A stretch of 64,000 bases of DNA from Bradyrhizobium ontarionense (GCF_021088345.1 NZ_CP088156.1:6873001-6937000); one strand, 5' to 3'; numbered from the stretch's first letter, positions 36,131 through 45,981 are shown. Translations and numbers: made by a program. Notes: generated by a model from the letters alone, not told the origin.

Positions 36131-36441
36131 GACACGTCTCCAGGCTTTGTCCCGGGGTTCGTCAGCCCGGACCTTACTGATAAGGCCATTCCGCCGAACG
36201 CGCCAGCCGCCCGCGCGCGATCGAGCATGCGCTCATTTCAGCAAACTGTGGAGATCGCCTGCGCCGGGTGGAATCGACCGGCGCGGCGAACGATCGCGGC
36301 CGGGGACGGAGCAGCCCGGCGCCCGGAGGTTAACGACATGCGCAACCTGCATTTGGTGCTGGCGGGCGATCGCTCTACTATTCAGCCTTTGGCGCTTGGT
36401 CGGCAGGCGGGCCGCGCACATCGATAGGATACCAAAGACAT
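36131..36441. other. Divergent intergenic region, emrA-like / galE
   Basis: 311 bp between two divergent starts; must contain both promoters. A short frame on the plus strand (36227-36427) has no ribosome binding site or family signal. No clear operator palindrome. Confidence 0.4.
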
Positions 36442-37455
36442 ATGGGAACGAAAGGCGCGATCCTGGTGGCCGGCGGCGCCGGCTATATCGGGGCTCATTG
36501 CAGCAAGGCCGTCGCCGAAGCGGGGTTCACGCCGATCTGTTATGACAATCTGACGACGGGCCACCGCGGCTTCGTGCAATGGGGGCCGCTGGTGGTCGGC
36601 GATATCGCCGATAGCATCAAGGTGGCGGACACGATCCGGCAGTACGACGTGCAGGCCGTGATGCACTTCGCGGCGTCGAGCGCGGTCGGGGAATCCGTCG
36701 CCGATCCGCAGAAATATTACCTGAACAACGTGGCCGGCAGCTTGGGTCTGCTGCAGGGCATGCGTGAGGCCGGCTGTGGGCGCCTGGTGTTCTCCTCGAC
36801 CGGTGCGGTCTATGGCAATGCCGGGCGTGATCCGATTCCGGAAAGCGCCGCGGGTCCGACCGTGAATCCTTACGGCCGCTCCAAATACATGATCGAGCAG
36901 ATCCTGTCCGACTATCGCGCGGCCTATGGGTTCAGCGCGACCGCCTTGCGCTACTTCAACGCCTGCGGCGCCGACGCCTCGGGCCTGATCGGCGAACTGC
37001 GCGATCCCGAGACCCATCTGATCCCGCGGGCGCTGATGGCGATCCTGGGCCATGTGCCGGACTTCGCGATCTTCGGCACCGACTATGAGACGCCCGACGG
37101 CACCGCCGTGCGCGACTACATCCATGTCGACGACCTCGCCGGGGCCCACATCGCAGCCATCGCGCGGCTGCTGGAGGGGCATCCGGGCGGAGCCTACAAT
37201 CTCGGGACCGGCAGCGGCTATTCGGTGCGCGAGATCGTCGATGCGATCCGCAACGAGACCGGCGAGCAGGTGCCGCTGATATATCGCGAGCGCCGCCCCG
37301 GCGATCCGCCGGTGCTGGTCGCCGATCCACGCCGCGCCGCGCAGGAGCTCGGCTTCGAGGCCGGCCGCTCCGATCTCGGATCCATCATCCGCTCGGCCTG
37401 GGCGTGGCACCAGAAGGCGCACCCCAGGATCGCGCGGCAGACCGGCGTGAGCTGA
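36442..37455 (+). CDS. galE: UDP-glucose 4-epimerase
   Basis: 337 residues, the usual GalE length. NAD-binding VAGGAGYIGAHCSKAV at the N-terminus, FAASSAVGESVADPQKYYLNN, catalytic Ser/Thr in FSSTGAVYG, the Tyr-x-x-x-Lys pair in NPYGRSKYMIEQ, and the substrate-binding LRYFNACGADASG and VRDYIHVDDLAGAH. Interconverts UDP-glucose and UDP-galactose in the cytoplasm for exopolysaccharide and LPS sugar supply. Stand-alone gene here. Confidence 0.93.
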   Translation: MGTKGAILVAGGAGYIGAHCSKAVAEAGFTPICYDNLTTGHRGFVQWGPLVVGDIADSIKVADTIRQYDVQAVMHFAASSAVGESVADPQKYYLNNVAGSLGLLQGMREAGCGRLVFSSTGAVYGNAGRDPIPESAAGPTVNPYGRSKYMIEQILSDYRAAYGFSATALRYFNACGADASGLIGELRDPETHLIPRALMAILGHVPDFAIFGTDYETPDGTAVRDYIHVDDLAGAHIAAIARLLEGHPGGAYNLGTGSGYSVREIVDAIRNETGEQVPLIYRERRPGDPPVLVADPRRAAQELGFEAGRSDLGSIIRSAWAWHQKAHPRIARQTGVS

Positions 37456-37466
37456 TCCGAGGCGCC

Positions 37467-37736
37467 TCAGGCGGCGGCCGGCGAGCTGCGCTCCAGGCCG
37501 GCGAAGGCGGCCTCGACGCGCTCATGGTCGAGCGACCACACGCCGATTTCGACGCCATCGCGCAGGAAATGCACGCTGTAGACATCGGACAGCAGATCGT
37601 CGCCGCGAATCATCCGGAGGAGGGTCTGCGCCACGTGCGAATGATCGCCGGGGAGCCTGAGGTCGAAGAATGCGTCGCCATAGCCCGGCAATGGGGTGCC
37701 GGCCGAATCGCGAACTTCCATGCGCAACTGTGCCAT
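37467..37736 (-). CDS. Small hypothetical protein
   Basis: 89 residues from the ATG at 37734-37736 (MAQLRMEVRDSAGTPLPGYG); a TTG at 37757 would add seven residues and has a slightly better upstream GGGCGGA. The protein looks real: balanced composition, alternating beta-strand-like pattern, ending HERVEAAFAGLERSSPAAA. No family recognised and no signal peptide. It lies 11 bp from the convergent end of galE and downstream of the dihydropyrimidinase on the same strand. Confidence 0.55.
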   Translation of the reverse strand: MAQLRMEVRDSAGTPLPGYGDAFFDLRLPGDHSHVAQTLLRMIRGDDLLSDVYSVHFLRDGVEIGVWSLDHERVEAAFAGLERSSPAAA

Positions 37737-37810
37737 GGTCGCATTGAACGACAGCAACGGTTTCCGCCCGGTAAATGACGCCGCGCCGTCGTTCGTTCGA
37801 GTCGCGCGCG

Positions 37811-39265
37811 TTACGGCGTGACCATGTCGCGCGCGACGGCGCGCGGCGCGGTGATCGCCTTCCAGGTTGAATTGGCGACGTGCACCGGCGGAAACGCAGG
37901 CCGCTCGACATAGCGGCCGTCACCGGCCTCGGCGCGCAGCTCGCCGTCGCGCCAGGCGATGCGGCCGCGCGACACCGTCACCGCAGGCCCGCCCGTGCAG
38001 CTGAAGCCCTCGAACACGTTGTACTCGATGCGGCTCACTTGCCGGCTCGCCTGGATGGTCTTGGACGCGGCCGGGTCCCACACCACGAGATCGGCGTCGG
38101 AGCCGGCCATCACGGCGCCCTTGCGCGGGAAGACGTTGAGGATGCGCGCGATGTTGGCCGAGGTGACCGCGACGAATTCCTCCCTGGTCAGGCGTCCCGT
38201 GCCGACGCCCGCGGTCCACAGCAGCGGCATGCGGTCTTCAAGCCCGCCGGTGCCGTTCGGGATCTTGCGGAAGTCGCCGCGGCCGAGCCGCTTCTGCGCC
38301 CGCGTGAAAGAGCAATGATCGGTCGCGACCACCTGCAGCGAGCCGGATTGCAGTCCGGCCCACAGGCTATCCTGGTGTGACTTGTCGCGGAATGGCGGCG
38401 ACATCACGCAGGCCGCGGCATGGTCCCAGTCATCAGAGCGATATTCGCCGGCATCGAGCAAGAGATGCTGGATCAGCGGCTCGCCATGGACGCGCTGGCC
38501 GGCGGCGCGGGCGCGCGCGATCGCCTCATGGGACTGGCGGCAGCTGGTGTGCACGACATAGAGCGGCGCGCCGGTCATGTCGGCGATCATGATCGCGCGG
38601 CTGGTCGCCTCGCCCTCGACCTCCGGCGGCCGCGAGAAGGCGTGGCCTTCCGGGCCGTCGATGCCGCGCGCCAGCATCGCCTCCTGCATGCGCGCGACCA
38701 CGTCGCCGTTCTCGGCATGGACCAGCGGCATCGCGCCGAGCTGGGCGCAGCGCGCGAACGAGTTGTAGAGCTCGTCGTCGTCCACCATCAGCGCGCCCTT
38801 GTAGGCCATGAAGTGCTTGAAGGTGTTGATGCCGTAGGTCTTGACGACGGTCTCCATCTCGTCGAACACCTGCTTCGACCAGGAGGTGACGGCCATGTGG
38901 AAGCCGTAGTCGGCGGCGGCCTTCTCCGACTTGCGGCGCCAGTCCTGATAGGCCGCGAGCATCGACTGGCCGGGATCGGGGATGCAGAAATCCACCACCA
39001 TCGTGGTGCCGCCGGTGAGCCCCGCCTTGGTGCCCCATTCGAAATCGTCGGCCGAGACGGTGCCCATGAAGGGCAGCTCGAGATGGGTGTGCGGGTCGAT
39101 GCCGCCCGGCATCACGTAGCAGCCGTCGGCGTCGATGATGTCAGCCGACAGCGGCGGCTCGATCGTGGTGCCCACGGCGAGGATGCTCTCGCCCTGGATC
39201 AGCACGTCGGCGCGCCGCGAATGATCGTGGTTCACCACAGTGCCGCCGCGGATGAACAGAGACAT
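37811..39265 (-). CDS. hydA: Dihydropyrimidinase / D-hydantoinase
   Basis: 484 residues from the ATG at 39263-39265 (MSLFIRGGTVVNHDHSRRAD). Metal-dependent amidohydrolase with GGIDPHTHLELPFMGTVSAD, the bridging-Lys region TFKHFMAYKGALMVDDDEL, HAENGDVV, VVHTSC and ATDHCSF: all ligands of the binuclear zinc centre are visible. Opens 5,6-dihydrouracil/dihydrothymine or hydantoins in reductive pyrimidine catabolism. The other pathway genes (preA/preT, beta-ureidopropionase) are not in the window. Confidence 0.92.
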   Translation of the reverse strand: MSLFIRGGTVVNHDHSRRADVLIQGESILAVGTTIEPPLSADIIDADGCYVMPGGIDPHTHLELPFMGTVSADDFEWGTKAGLTGGTTMVVDFCIPDPGQSMLAAYQDWRRKSEKAAADYGFHMAVTSWSKQVFDEMETVVKTYGINTFKHFMAYKGALMVDDDELYNSFARCAQLGAMPLVHAENGDVVARMQEAMLARGIDGPEGHAFSRPPEVEGEATSRAIMIADMTGAPLYVVHTSCRQSHEAIARARAAGQRVHGEPLIQHLLLDAGEYRSDDWDHAAACVMSPPFRDKSHQDSLWAGLQSGSLQVVATDHCSFTRAQKRLGRGDFRKIPNGTGGLEDRMPLLWTAGVGTGRLTREEFVAVTSANIARILNVFPRKGAVMAGSDADLVVWDPAASKTIQASRQVSRIEYNVFEGFSCTGGPAVTVSRGRIAWRDGELRAEAGDGRYVERPAFPPVHVANSTWKAITAPRAVARDMVTP

Positions 39266-39503
39266 GGGCCGTCCCGCGTGAGTGGCTCCAAAAGGGGGGA
39301 GCGAGTGTTGGCGCGGGAACACTAGCGCGAGCGAAAGCCGTTGCGCAGGCGAAATTTTGATCAGGGCCGAGCCAGGCGCTAGGCAAGGTCGCCCGCCGCA
39401 GCGGCGTCAGGAGCAGACGGCCGTCGCGAGGATCATCACGTCATCGGCCGCCTTGGCGTGCGATCTTGGCCTGCGATCTGGCCGGCGATGATCGCGGGTG
39501 GGA

Positions 39504-40775
39504 TCACCGAGCCACCTCCAGCGCCCGGCGGTCTGCTGTGACGAGTGCCACCGCCGGAGCAACCCCATCCGCGCTGGGCAGCAGCGGCAGTTCGAACAGG
39601 ACACGCGTGCCGGTGGGCTTGTTGGAGCCGACCGTGAGATGGCCGCGGAGCTGCTGGACCATGCCCTTGATCATCCGGAAACCCAGGCTTGCGCGCGGCT
39701 GATCGATGTCGAAACCGTCCGGCAGACCGACACCCTGATCGGACACGCTGAGGTGCAGGCAACCGTCGATGTCACGGGCGGAGATGTCGATCGGTCCGCT
39801 GCGGCCGGGGTAGGCATGTTTCATGGCGTTGCTGACCAGCTCATTGATCAGGAGGCCGAGAGGAACGGCATGATCGGCCGAAAGCCGTATCGGGTCGGCA
39901 TCGCAGCGCAGCACATTCGTTCCCGCGACGCGTTGCAGCCGGCTGCAGAAGTCATTGAGGAAGACGTCAACGTCGATCAAGCCGATCTGCGACGCCTGCG
40001 AGAGGTGATCATGGACCTGGGCAATGGCCGCCACGCGTGATCCTGCCTCTTCGAGGGCGCGCTTGGCGTCAGTCGAATGCGTCCCGAACGCCTGGATGCG
40101 GAGCATGGCCACGACCGAGGCGAGGCTGTTCTTGACGCGGTGGCCCATTTCGCGCGTCAGCATGGCCTGATGGTCCAAGGCTTCCCGGAGCCGCGTCTCC
40201 TCCTGCAGGCGCTCGATTGCGAGCCCGACGATGTCGGCGAATCCAGTGAGGAAGCCGGCGTCAGCCTCGTCGAAGCGCCCGGCGTCGGGACTGTCGACCT
40301 GCAGCACGCCGAAAAAGCCGCCGCCTTGCCCGCCGCGGTCGATCCGGACGCTGATCGACCTCTTGATGTCGCGATCCACCAGAAGTCCCGGCGTCTCCGC
40401 GCGACCATCAAGGGGGCTGCGATTGGCTATGATGGCTTGACCTGTCTGGAAGGCGCGTCCAGCGGGCGACCCACTGTCCACGACAAACGATGCCTGTTCG
40501 ATCGAACCCGGCCATCCGTATCCCGCACGGACCAGCAGTCTTTGATCGCTCGCAACGAATTCCATCGCGGTGGCGAACGGCGCATCAAGGCCCTTGGCGC
40601 AGAGCGCCGTGGCGCGCTGAAGGACGACATGGATGTCGCGGATCTGCAATGCGGCACGACCGAGTTCGGCGAGCACGGATTGTTGCAGGAGCCGATGGCC
40701 AAGGATTCCGTTCCGGACGCCTGCGCGCTCGAGAAAGATCGGAAAAGCGGTATTTTGGCTCGGATGTCGCAACAC
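39504..40775 (-). CDS. GAF sensor histidine kinase, HisKA_2 family
   Basis: 423 residues. Residues about 40-190 are a GAF domain (VLQRATALCAKGLDAPFATA to FDEADAGFLTGFADIVGLAI). The phosphoacceptor region TREMGHRVKNSLASVVAML is of the HisKA_2 type, related to HWE kinases, and the ATPase has NELVSNAMKHAYPG (N box) and SDQGVGLPDGFD (G1). No membrane helix, so it is a cytoplasmic sensor. Such kinases in Rhizobiales often signal in the general stress response, but no phyR/ecfG genes are here and the partner is unknown. Confidence 0.88.
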   Translation of the reverse strand: MLRHPSQNTAFPIFLERAGVRNGILGHRLLQQSVLAELGRAALQIRDIHVVLQRATALCAKGLDAPFATAMEFVASDQRLLVRAGYGWPGSIEQASFVVDSGSPAGRAFQTGQAIIANRSPLDGRAETPGLLVDRDIKRSISVRIDRGGQGGGFFGVLQVDSPDAGRFDEADAGFLTGFADIVGLAIERLQEETRLREALDHQAMLTREMGHRVKNSLASVVAMLRIQAFGTHSTDAKRALEEAGSRVAAIAQVHDHLSQASQIGLIDVDVFLNDFCSRLQRVAGTNVLRCDADPIRLSADHAVPLGLLINELVSNAMKHAYPGRSGPIDISARDIDGCLHLSVSDQGVGLPDGFDIDQPRASLGFRMIKGMVQQLRGHLTVGSNKPTGTRVLFELPLLPSADGVAPAVALVTADRRALEVAR

Positions 40776-41117
40776 CGTAGATTCTCCCCAACCCTGATTC
40801 TCCCAAAACAGGACGCATCCCGGCTACGAATTTCCTGCTGCTCTCTTCCGCTCCGATGTTCGGCACACAGTCTGTTGCGTTCGCCGTTCGGCGTCTGAGC
40901 AAAAGGGAACATGGGTTCCGATTTTGGGTTCCGATTTTGCCGCAGCGTAATTCGTCGCCAGCCGAATCGAGCAGAAAGACCCCGGGCGACACGAGGGGTT
41001 GGCGCGTCGGCCAGATCCGTTCATTCGGCGGCAATTCTTTGGGCCGCTTCGTGGTGTGGCCCACCGACAGCAAGCATCGAGGCGTGTGACAGATGGACCC
41101 CGTCGAGGGGGTGTGTC
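40776..41117. other. Gene-free interval
   Basis: About 340 bp between the kinase start and the small ORF at 41118. No supported gene; should contain the kinase promoter. GTTCCGATTTTGGGTTCCGATTTTG at 40915-40939 is a 12-base direct repeat. Confidence 0.35.
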
Positions 41118-41315
41118 CTGTCCAATTCCGTCAACGATCTCAATTTTAGCCGGGAATGCCTTCGTCTTGCGTCGGATTTCACGCAACTTGCGCGCGATAT
41201 CCTCGAGCCGGACGTGCAGGCGCATTGCCTGCGGATGGCGGCCTTCTGGACCGACCGGGCGGCCGGAAATCCCGAGCAGGACTCTCCGGCTTCGGATGAC
41301 TCCTGCTTCAGATGA
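41118..41315 (+). CDS. Small hypothetical protein with possible CTG start
   Basis: 65 codons. The frame reads LSNSVNDLNFSRECLRLASD and continues QAHCLRMAAFWTDRAAGN, a helical composition like that of small rhizobial hypothetical proteins. No ATG, GTG or TTG lies in frame near its beginning, but a strong GAGGGGG lies six bases before a CTG at 41118. Either CTG initiates or the start was lost. Function unknown. Confidence 0.4.
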   Translation: MSNSVNDLNFSRECLRLASDFTQLARDILEPDVQAHCLRMAAFWTDRAAGNPEQDSPASDDSCFR

Positions 41316-41534
41316 TCCGGATCAGTGGGGTCGCCCTTTAAGGTGACGATCGCATTTCCGACGGCGCGGTGACCATCGCGGACCAAATGGTCGCGCGAAA
41401 GGAATGTGAGCAATTTTGCTCAGACTTGCCGGTTGAGACGGCTCAAGACGTCAATTGTGCCACGGCGTGCACCGCCCGCTGCCCGGCCGCGGTTGGACAT
41501 GGCCAGACCCTCATGGGCGATCGATAAAGCTCGA

Positions 41535-42281
41535 ATGATCAAGGCGCAAACCGATCGTGATGTGCGGAGCAATCAGCTCATCGACGCCCTGGCCCCGGAA
41601 AGCCGCAGCCGTATCGATCCGCATCTCGAGCCCGTCGACTTCAAGCTGGGCGCCGTGGTCTGCGAGGCCGGCGGCCATCTCCGGCATGCCTATTTCCCGA
41701 GAGGATCGGTGCTGTCGCTGTTGACCGTGCTGGAGAATGGCGACGCCATCGAGACGGCCAATATCGGTCGCGAAGGCGCCTTCGGCCTGTTCGCCGCGAT
41801 GTACAGCCGGGCCTCCTTCAACCGTTGCATCGTTCAGCTCGAGGGGCATACCGTCCGGTGTCCGATCGAGCTGCTGCAGCATGAGTTCGACTCCAGCGAA
41901 CACGTGCGCAATCTTCTCGTCAGCTACTCGGAGACGCTGCTGTCACAGGTTCAGCAGACGGTGGCCTGCAACGCCATGCATTCGACCGAAGAACGCATTT
42001 GCCGATGGCTGCTGATGATGCACGACCGGGCCGAAGGGGCGGTGCTTCCGTACACGCATGAATTTCTGTCAGAGATCCTCGGGGCCAATCGCAAGTCCGT
42101 GACGCTTGCCGCGCAATCCATGCAGGCGGCCGGCCTGATCAGCTATCGTCGCGGCACCATTCAGGTGCTCGACCGCCCTGGTCTCGAGAAGGCCTCGTGC
42201 GAATGCTACGCCATCGTCAAGCAGCGGTTTGATGCGTTTCTGACGCCGCCGACGACGGCGGTGCGCAGTCAGTTGCAATGA
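41535..42281 (+). CDS. Crp/Fnr-family transcriptional regulator (1)
   Basis: About 248 residues from the ATG at 41535 (MIKAQTDRDVRSNQLIDALA); an in-frame ATG at 41499 would add 12 residues. Residues 15-130 form a cyclic-nucleotide-binding-like beta barrel (EPVDFKLGAVVCEAGGHLRH, ENGDAIETANIGREGAFGLF), and the C-terminal winged HTH reads TEERICRWLLMMHDR and LGANRKSVTLAAQSMQAAG. It lacks the Cys pattern of Fnr. Regulators of this subgroup often sense redox or stationary-phase signals; its target is unknown. Confidence 0.82.
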   Translation: MIKAQTDRDVRSNQLIDALAPESRSRIDPHLEPVDFKLGAVVCEAGGHLRHAYFPRGSVLSLLTVLENGDAIETANIGREGAFGLFAAMYSRASFNRCIVQLEGHTVRCPIELLQHEFDSSEHVRNLLVSYSETLLSQVQQTVACNAMHSTEERICRWLLMMHDRAEGAVLPYTHEFLSEILGANRKSVTLAAQSMQAAGLISYRRGTIQVLDRPGLEKASCECYAIVKQRFDAFLTPPTTAVRSQLQ

Positions 42282-42341
42282 TCTGATGGTGACGAAGATC
42301 GAGCCGAGCTGGGCGGCCCAGCTGGATTTCGAGATGCCCGG

Positions 42342-43094
42342 TCATAAGCTCTTGAGCGGACCTTTGCCATCGACCGACTTGTCGCCTGCAATATGCGGTC
42401 GATCGTGCAGGACGACGTTCAGCAGCGAGCTGTTGATCTCCAGGTGGCCGTTGTAGTCGATGAACCCCAATTTGCGGAACTTGTTCATGAAATGACTGAC
42501 GCGCGAGCGGGTCGTGCCGATCATGTCCGCCAGCATCTCCTGGCTGACCTTGGCGATGACCCTCTGCGGTTTGCCGTCGTTACCGAAATTGGCCAGGAGC
42601 AGCAGGGCCCGCGCGAGCCGCTTCTCGCTCGAATTGAACAGCTGATCGATGAGGTCGGCCTCGACGCGGATCGTGCGGGCGAGGATATGCGAAACGAACA
42701 TCTCGGAAAACGTAGGCTGCTCACGCAGGGCGCTCATCGCCGCCGATTTGGTGACCCGCAGGATTTCGCTTTCGGTGATAGCCGACGCTGCCGACAGCCG
42801 GTGAGACTGGCCGGCCAGGCACCCCTCGCCGAAAAAGTCGTCCTGCCCGAGCAGCGCGATGACCGCCTCCTTGCCCTGCTCGGAATGGACCACGATCTTG
42901 ACCGTGCCCGTGATGATATAGAACAGCACATCCGCCGTGCCGCCCTGTGAAAAGATCTGCTGGTCCTTTCGATATCTCCCAATCGTCCGGCCCGGGCCCT
43001 CGGTTTTCAGGAAAACCGCCGGATCGAAAGCCCGCGTGGCCTTTGTCGGTGGCTTCACGACCGTCGGCGGCTTTACGATGAGTTGCTTCGCCAT
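42342..43094 (-). CDS. Crp/Fnr-family transcriptional regulator (2)
   Basis: 250 residues from the ATG at 43092-43094 (MAKQLIVKPPTVVKPPTKAT), preceded by GGGAGAAC. A short Pro/Lys/Thr-rich tail is followed by the effector domain (YRKDQQIFSQGGTADVLFYI, LLGQDDFFGEGCLAGQ) and a Crp-type HTH (SQEMLADMIGTTRSRVSHFM). It faces the other Crp/Fnr gene convergently, 60 bp apart, but the two are only distantly similar, so they are not a recent duplication. Effector unknown. Confidence 0.86.
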   Translation of the reverse strand: MAKQLIVKPPTVVKPPTKATRAFDPAVFLKTEGPGRTIGRYRKDQQIFSQGGTADVLFYIITGTVKIVVHSEQGKEAVIALLGQDDFFGEGCLAGQSHRLSAASAITESEILRVTKSAAMSALREQPTFSEMFVSHILARTIRVEADLIDQLFNSSEKRLARALLLLANFGNDGKPQRVIAKVSQEMLADMIGTTRSRVSHFMNKFRKLGFIDYNGHLEINSSLLNVVLHDRPHIAGDKSVDGKGPLKSL

Positions 43095-43415
43095 GCGTTC
43101 TCCCGGGGTGAAACGCGAATGCTGGATACTACGAGGCCGGATCTCGACGTCGTAGCGGCGCAGGCGCGAACGCAGCATAGCGCCTTTGTCGACAGCTTGA
43201 AAGCGCGGCGGCACCTATCCGGCGCTGATGCGCGCAGCTGTCCCGGGTTCCTGTGACGCTGCTGGAAATGACTTAGTTAACCTATGCTATAGGACTTTCG
43301 GCCCGGTCACGCGCAAGCGACCGCCGTTGTACATATGAAAGGTTCGCTCCGCGCGCGGCCCAGGGCGGACCAACGCGTGCGCGGCGGACTTCGGAGAGAC
43401 GCGGGCCGCGGCATC
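43095..43415. other. Intergenic interval
   Basis: About 320 bp between the regulator start and the acyltransferase stop. It includes an AT-rich patch with TTAACCTATGCTATAGG near 43274-43290 that could contain a promoter. No gene seen. Confidence 0.35.
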
Positions 43416-44666
43416 TCAGGTCGATGCCGGCCCCACTGCGGCCATGCGAGGTGTTTTGTCCTGACGGGCGCGCCGGCCGTTCAGCAGCCGCCCGACGATG
43501 GTGTCGCGCACGAGCAGATGATAGCTCGCCAGCATGGCGGGAATCGCCACCAACAGGATGGTCGCGAACTTGACCGGCCACGGCCAGTCGAGCTGCGACA
43601 CGGCAAGCTGCAGCGCCATGACGATCGGCATGTGGATCAGATAGAGCCAGTAGGACGCGTCGGCGAGATAGCGCCGCGTGCGGCTGAAGCCCGCCATGAA
43701 GCGGAGCGCAATTCCGATCATGGCGAATGTCGCCGTCCAGATCGCGAGCGCATAGGCGACGGCGCCGAGGAGCCGGATGGTGGTGAGGTCGAGCGGCGCG
43801 GCCCAGACGCGGGCTGAAACCAGCGACACCGCGAGCGCCAGCGCGAAGCTGAGCACAATCAGGCCGGCGGCGACACCGGTGTTGAGCAGCCAGTACTGCT
43901 GCAGCACACGCAGGAGTGCGATCTGCCGGTGCAGCAGCCAGCCGGCACCGAAGGCGGAGCCGAAGCCGATCCAGGCCTGGGCGTTGGTGATCAGCGACTG
44001 GTCCGGCGTGCGCACGCCGATGAAGCCGACCCAGCTATGGTCGAGGCTGAGTGCGATCCCGATCGGCAGCGCGAGGACCGCAGGCGCGAGTCGGCTCTGC
44101 ATGATCAGCGCGAACAGCCGATCGGCGGCCGCGCGCAGCCGGCCCTCGGCGTCGATCGCGGTCACGGCCAAGCGCAGCAGCAGCGCCGCGGCGTAGAGCT
44201 CGATCAACATGTAGAGGAACCACAAATGCGCCAACGGAAAGCGCGGCAGCACCGGCGGCCAGCCGGCCATGCCGGGCACCGGCCCGCCATGGGCGAAGTG
44301 ACTGGCCGAGATCACCACGGCGACCATCGGCGCAAACACGATTGGCCAGGCCGCCACCAGCGGTAGCGCGATCCGCAGCAGGCGATCCCCGACGAACCCT
44401 GCCGTGCCGCGACGGTGAAAGCTCATGCGCGCGAAGAAGCCGGCCATCAGGAAGAAGGTCGTCATCCGGAACACGTGGATGGCGAAGGTGAGGATGCCGA
44501 GAACCTGGCTCGGATGGGTGTCCTCGATGAACCAGAACCGCACCGGCGTGGGCAGGAACGACATCGCCGCGTGCAGGACGATGCCGAGCAGCAGGGCGAA
44601 GGCTCTGACCGCATCGAGCGCATGCAGCCGTTCGGAGGTGGGGGCAGGGATGATGGTGCTGGGCAC
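43416..44666 (-). CDS. Acyltransferase 3 family integral membrane protein
   Basis: 416 residues with about ten hydrophobic segments. Begins with a conserved acyltransferase-3 pattern: LHALDAVRAFALLLGIVLHA, with the catalytic His in that helix, then FWFIEDTHPS and MTTFFLMAGFFARMSFHRRG with the conserved Arg. Ends SYHLLVRDTIVGRLLNGRRA. Transfers acyl groups (acetyl, succinyl) to cell-surface carbohydrates or osmoregulated glucans; OpgC-type glucan succinylases have the same layout. Downstream of the AraC regulator on the same strand, 91 bp apart, so possibly controlled by it. Confidence 0.85.
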   Translation of the reverse strand: MPSTIIPAPTSERLHALDAVRAFALLLGIVLHAAMSFLPTPVRFWFIEDTHPSQVLGILTFAIHVFRMTTFFLMAGFFARMSFHRRGTAGFVGDRLLRIALPLVAAWPIVFAPMVAVVISASHFAHGGPVPGMAGWPPVLPRFPLAHLWFLYMLIELYAAALLLRLAVTAIDAEGRLRAAADRLFALIMQSRLAPAVLALPIGIALSLDHSWVGFIGVRTPDQSLITNAQAWIGFGSAFGAGWLLHRQIALLRVLQQYWLLNTGVAAGLIVLSFALALAVSLVSARVWAAPLDLTTIRLLGAVAYALAIWTATFAMIGIALRFMAGFSRTRRYLADASYWLYLIHMPIVMALQLAVSQLDWPWPVKFATILLVAIPAMLASYHLLVRDTIVGRLLNGRRARQDKTPRMAAVGPAST

Positions 44667-44757
44667 GGCTTCCTCGAAAGCGGAGAGACGACGTCTCTCT
44701 CTGCCTTGGCGCGCCGTGCCAGGTTGGCCGGATCAGGAATTCGGCCAGCCGAATTCT

Positions 44758-45951
44758 TCAGTCGGCTTGCCGAATTCTCAAATCGCTTGCGGTCTCTGCC
44801 GCCCCGGCTCGTGGATCCGCCGGCGCCTGCCGGCGGAATTCGGTCGGGGTCACTCCCGTCGCCGCCTTGAAGGCGCGATTGAACGGCCCGATCGACTGGA
44901 AGCCGGCATCGATCGCGATCGTCAGCACCGGCACGTCGCGCTGGGTCGGGTCGGACAGCGCGGCCTTGGCCTCATCGATCCGGTAGCGGTTGAGGAAGGC
45001 GTTGAAGTTGCGATGGCCGAGCCCCTCGTTGATCGCCTGCCGCAGCCGATATTCCGGCACGTTGAGCCGGGCCGCGAGACCTCCGATCGACAGTCCTTCC
45101 TGCCGGTAGATGCGCTCGACGGTCATGAGATGGTCGAGCCGGCGCAGCAGCAGCGGCGCCACCGCCGGGCGGTCGCCGGCCATGGCCTCCGTGCCGTGCG
45201 GCGCGCCCGCGTCGCCGGCCGCCACGACCGCCGGCGTCGGCAGCGCCGTGGCCGCGTTGGCTCCGAACAGGTTCCAACTCGCCAGCATCGCCAGTACGCA
45301 AAGGGTGAGCGCGCTGGCCAGACTGCCGAGCCCGCCGGTATTGGCCACCGTGCCCAGCGGGGCCATGTGCAGCGGCAGCAGCGCCGGGGCGGCCACCATG
45401 GCCATGAAGCCGAGGTTCAAGGTCAGCACGGCGACGCGCAGCAGCCGGCGCCGCGCGACCAGGTCGTCGCGCCAGGTCTTCACGGTCTGCACCATCGCCA
45501 GCAGCGCGAAGATGAGCGTGAGGCCCGACAGGGCCTTGGCGCAGACCTTGGTGACCTCGGGCCACATCGGCCAGCTCAGCGATGCCGTGAAGCCGAGCGC
45601 AATCACCGCCAGCCAGACCAGGCCATGCCAGGGCCTGAGCGCGAAATCGTCGTCAAAGGCGGCGCGCGCCCACAGCCAGAACACGACCGGCTGCGCGGAG
45701 AGCACCGGCAGCGTCCACCAGAACGTGGTCGTGGGGATGAACGGCGCGGTGGCGATCGCAAACCCCGCGCCGCCGGCCGACATCACGAGGCCGAGAATGG
45801 CGTGAGGGGTGGCCGGGCGCAGCCGGAGCAGCACGAGCACCATCATCACGAACAGGCCGCTCGCCGCGCCGCGCAGTCCAAGATCGAGCGCCGTGAGTCC
45901 GATGCCGTTCACGTGTTCTGTGCCCCGCCATTCAGCCCGTCCATATTGCAT
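44758..45951 (-). CDS. AraC-family regulator with N-terminal membrane domain
   Basis: 397 residues from the ATG at 45949-45951, with a GTG at 45912 as a shorter alternative. The N-terminal 230 residues contain about seven hydrophobic helices (LRGAASGLFVMMVLVLLRLR onward). The C-terminal domain is an AraC HTH pair: LSIGGLAARLNVPEYRLRQA and TIAIDAGFQSIGPFNRAFKA, followed by GVTPTEFRR. Membrane-embedded AraC proteins of this shape likely sense a signal in the membrane. The acyltransferase just downstream is a candidate target. Confidence 0.86.
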   Translation of the reverse strand: MQYGRAEWRGTEHVNGIGLTALDLGLRGAASGLFVMMVLVLLRLRPATPHAILGLVMSAGGAGFAIATAPFIPTTTFWWTLPVLSAQPVVFWLWARAAFDDDFALRPWHGLVWLAVIALGFTASLSWPMWPEVTKVCAKALSGLTLIFALLAMVQTVKTWRDDLVARRRLLRVAVLTLNLGFMAMVAAPALLPLHMAPLGTVANTGGLGSLASALTLCVLAMLASWNLFGANAATALPTPAVVAAGDAGAPHGTEAMAGDRPAVAPLLLRRLDHLMTVERIYRQEGLSIGGLAARLNVPEYRLRQAINEGLGHRNFNAFLNRYRIDEAKAALSDPTQRDVPVLTIAIDAGFQSIGPFNRAFKAATGVTPTEFRRQAPADPRAGAAETASDLRIRQAD

Positions 45952-45981
45952 CCTGCACGTCCCGGCGACAATCCTGCGCTG

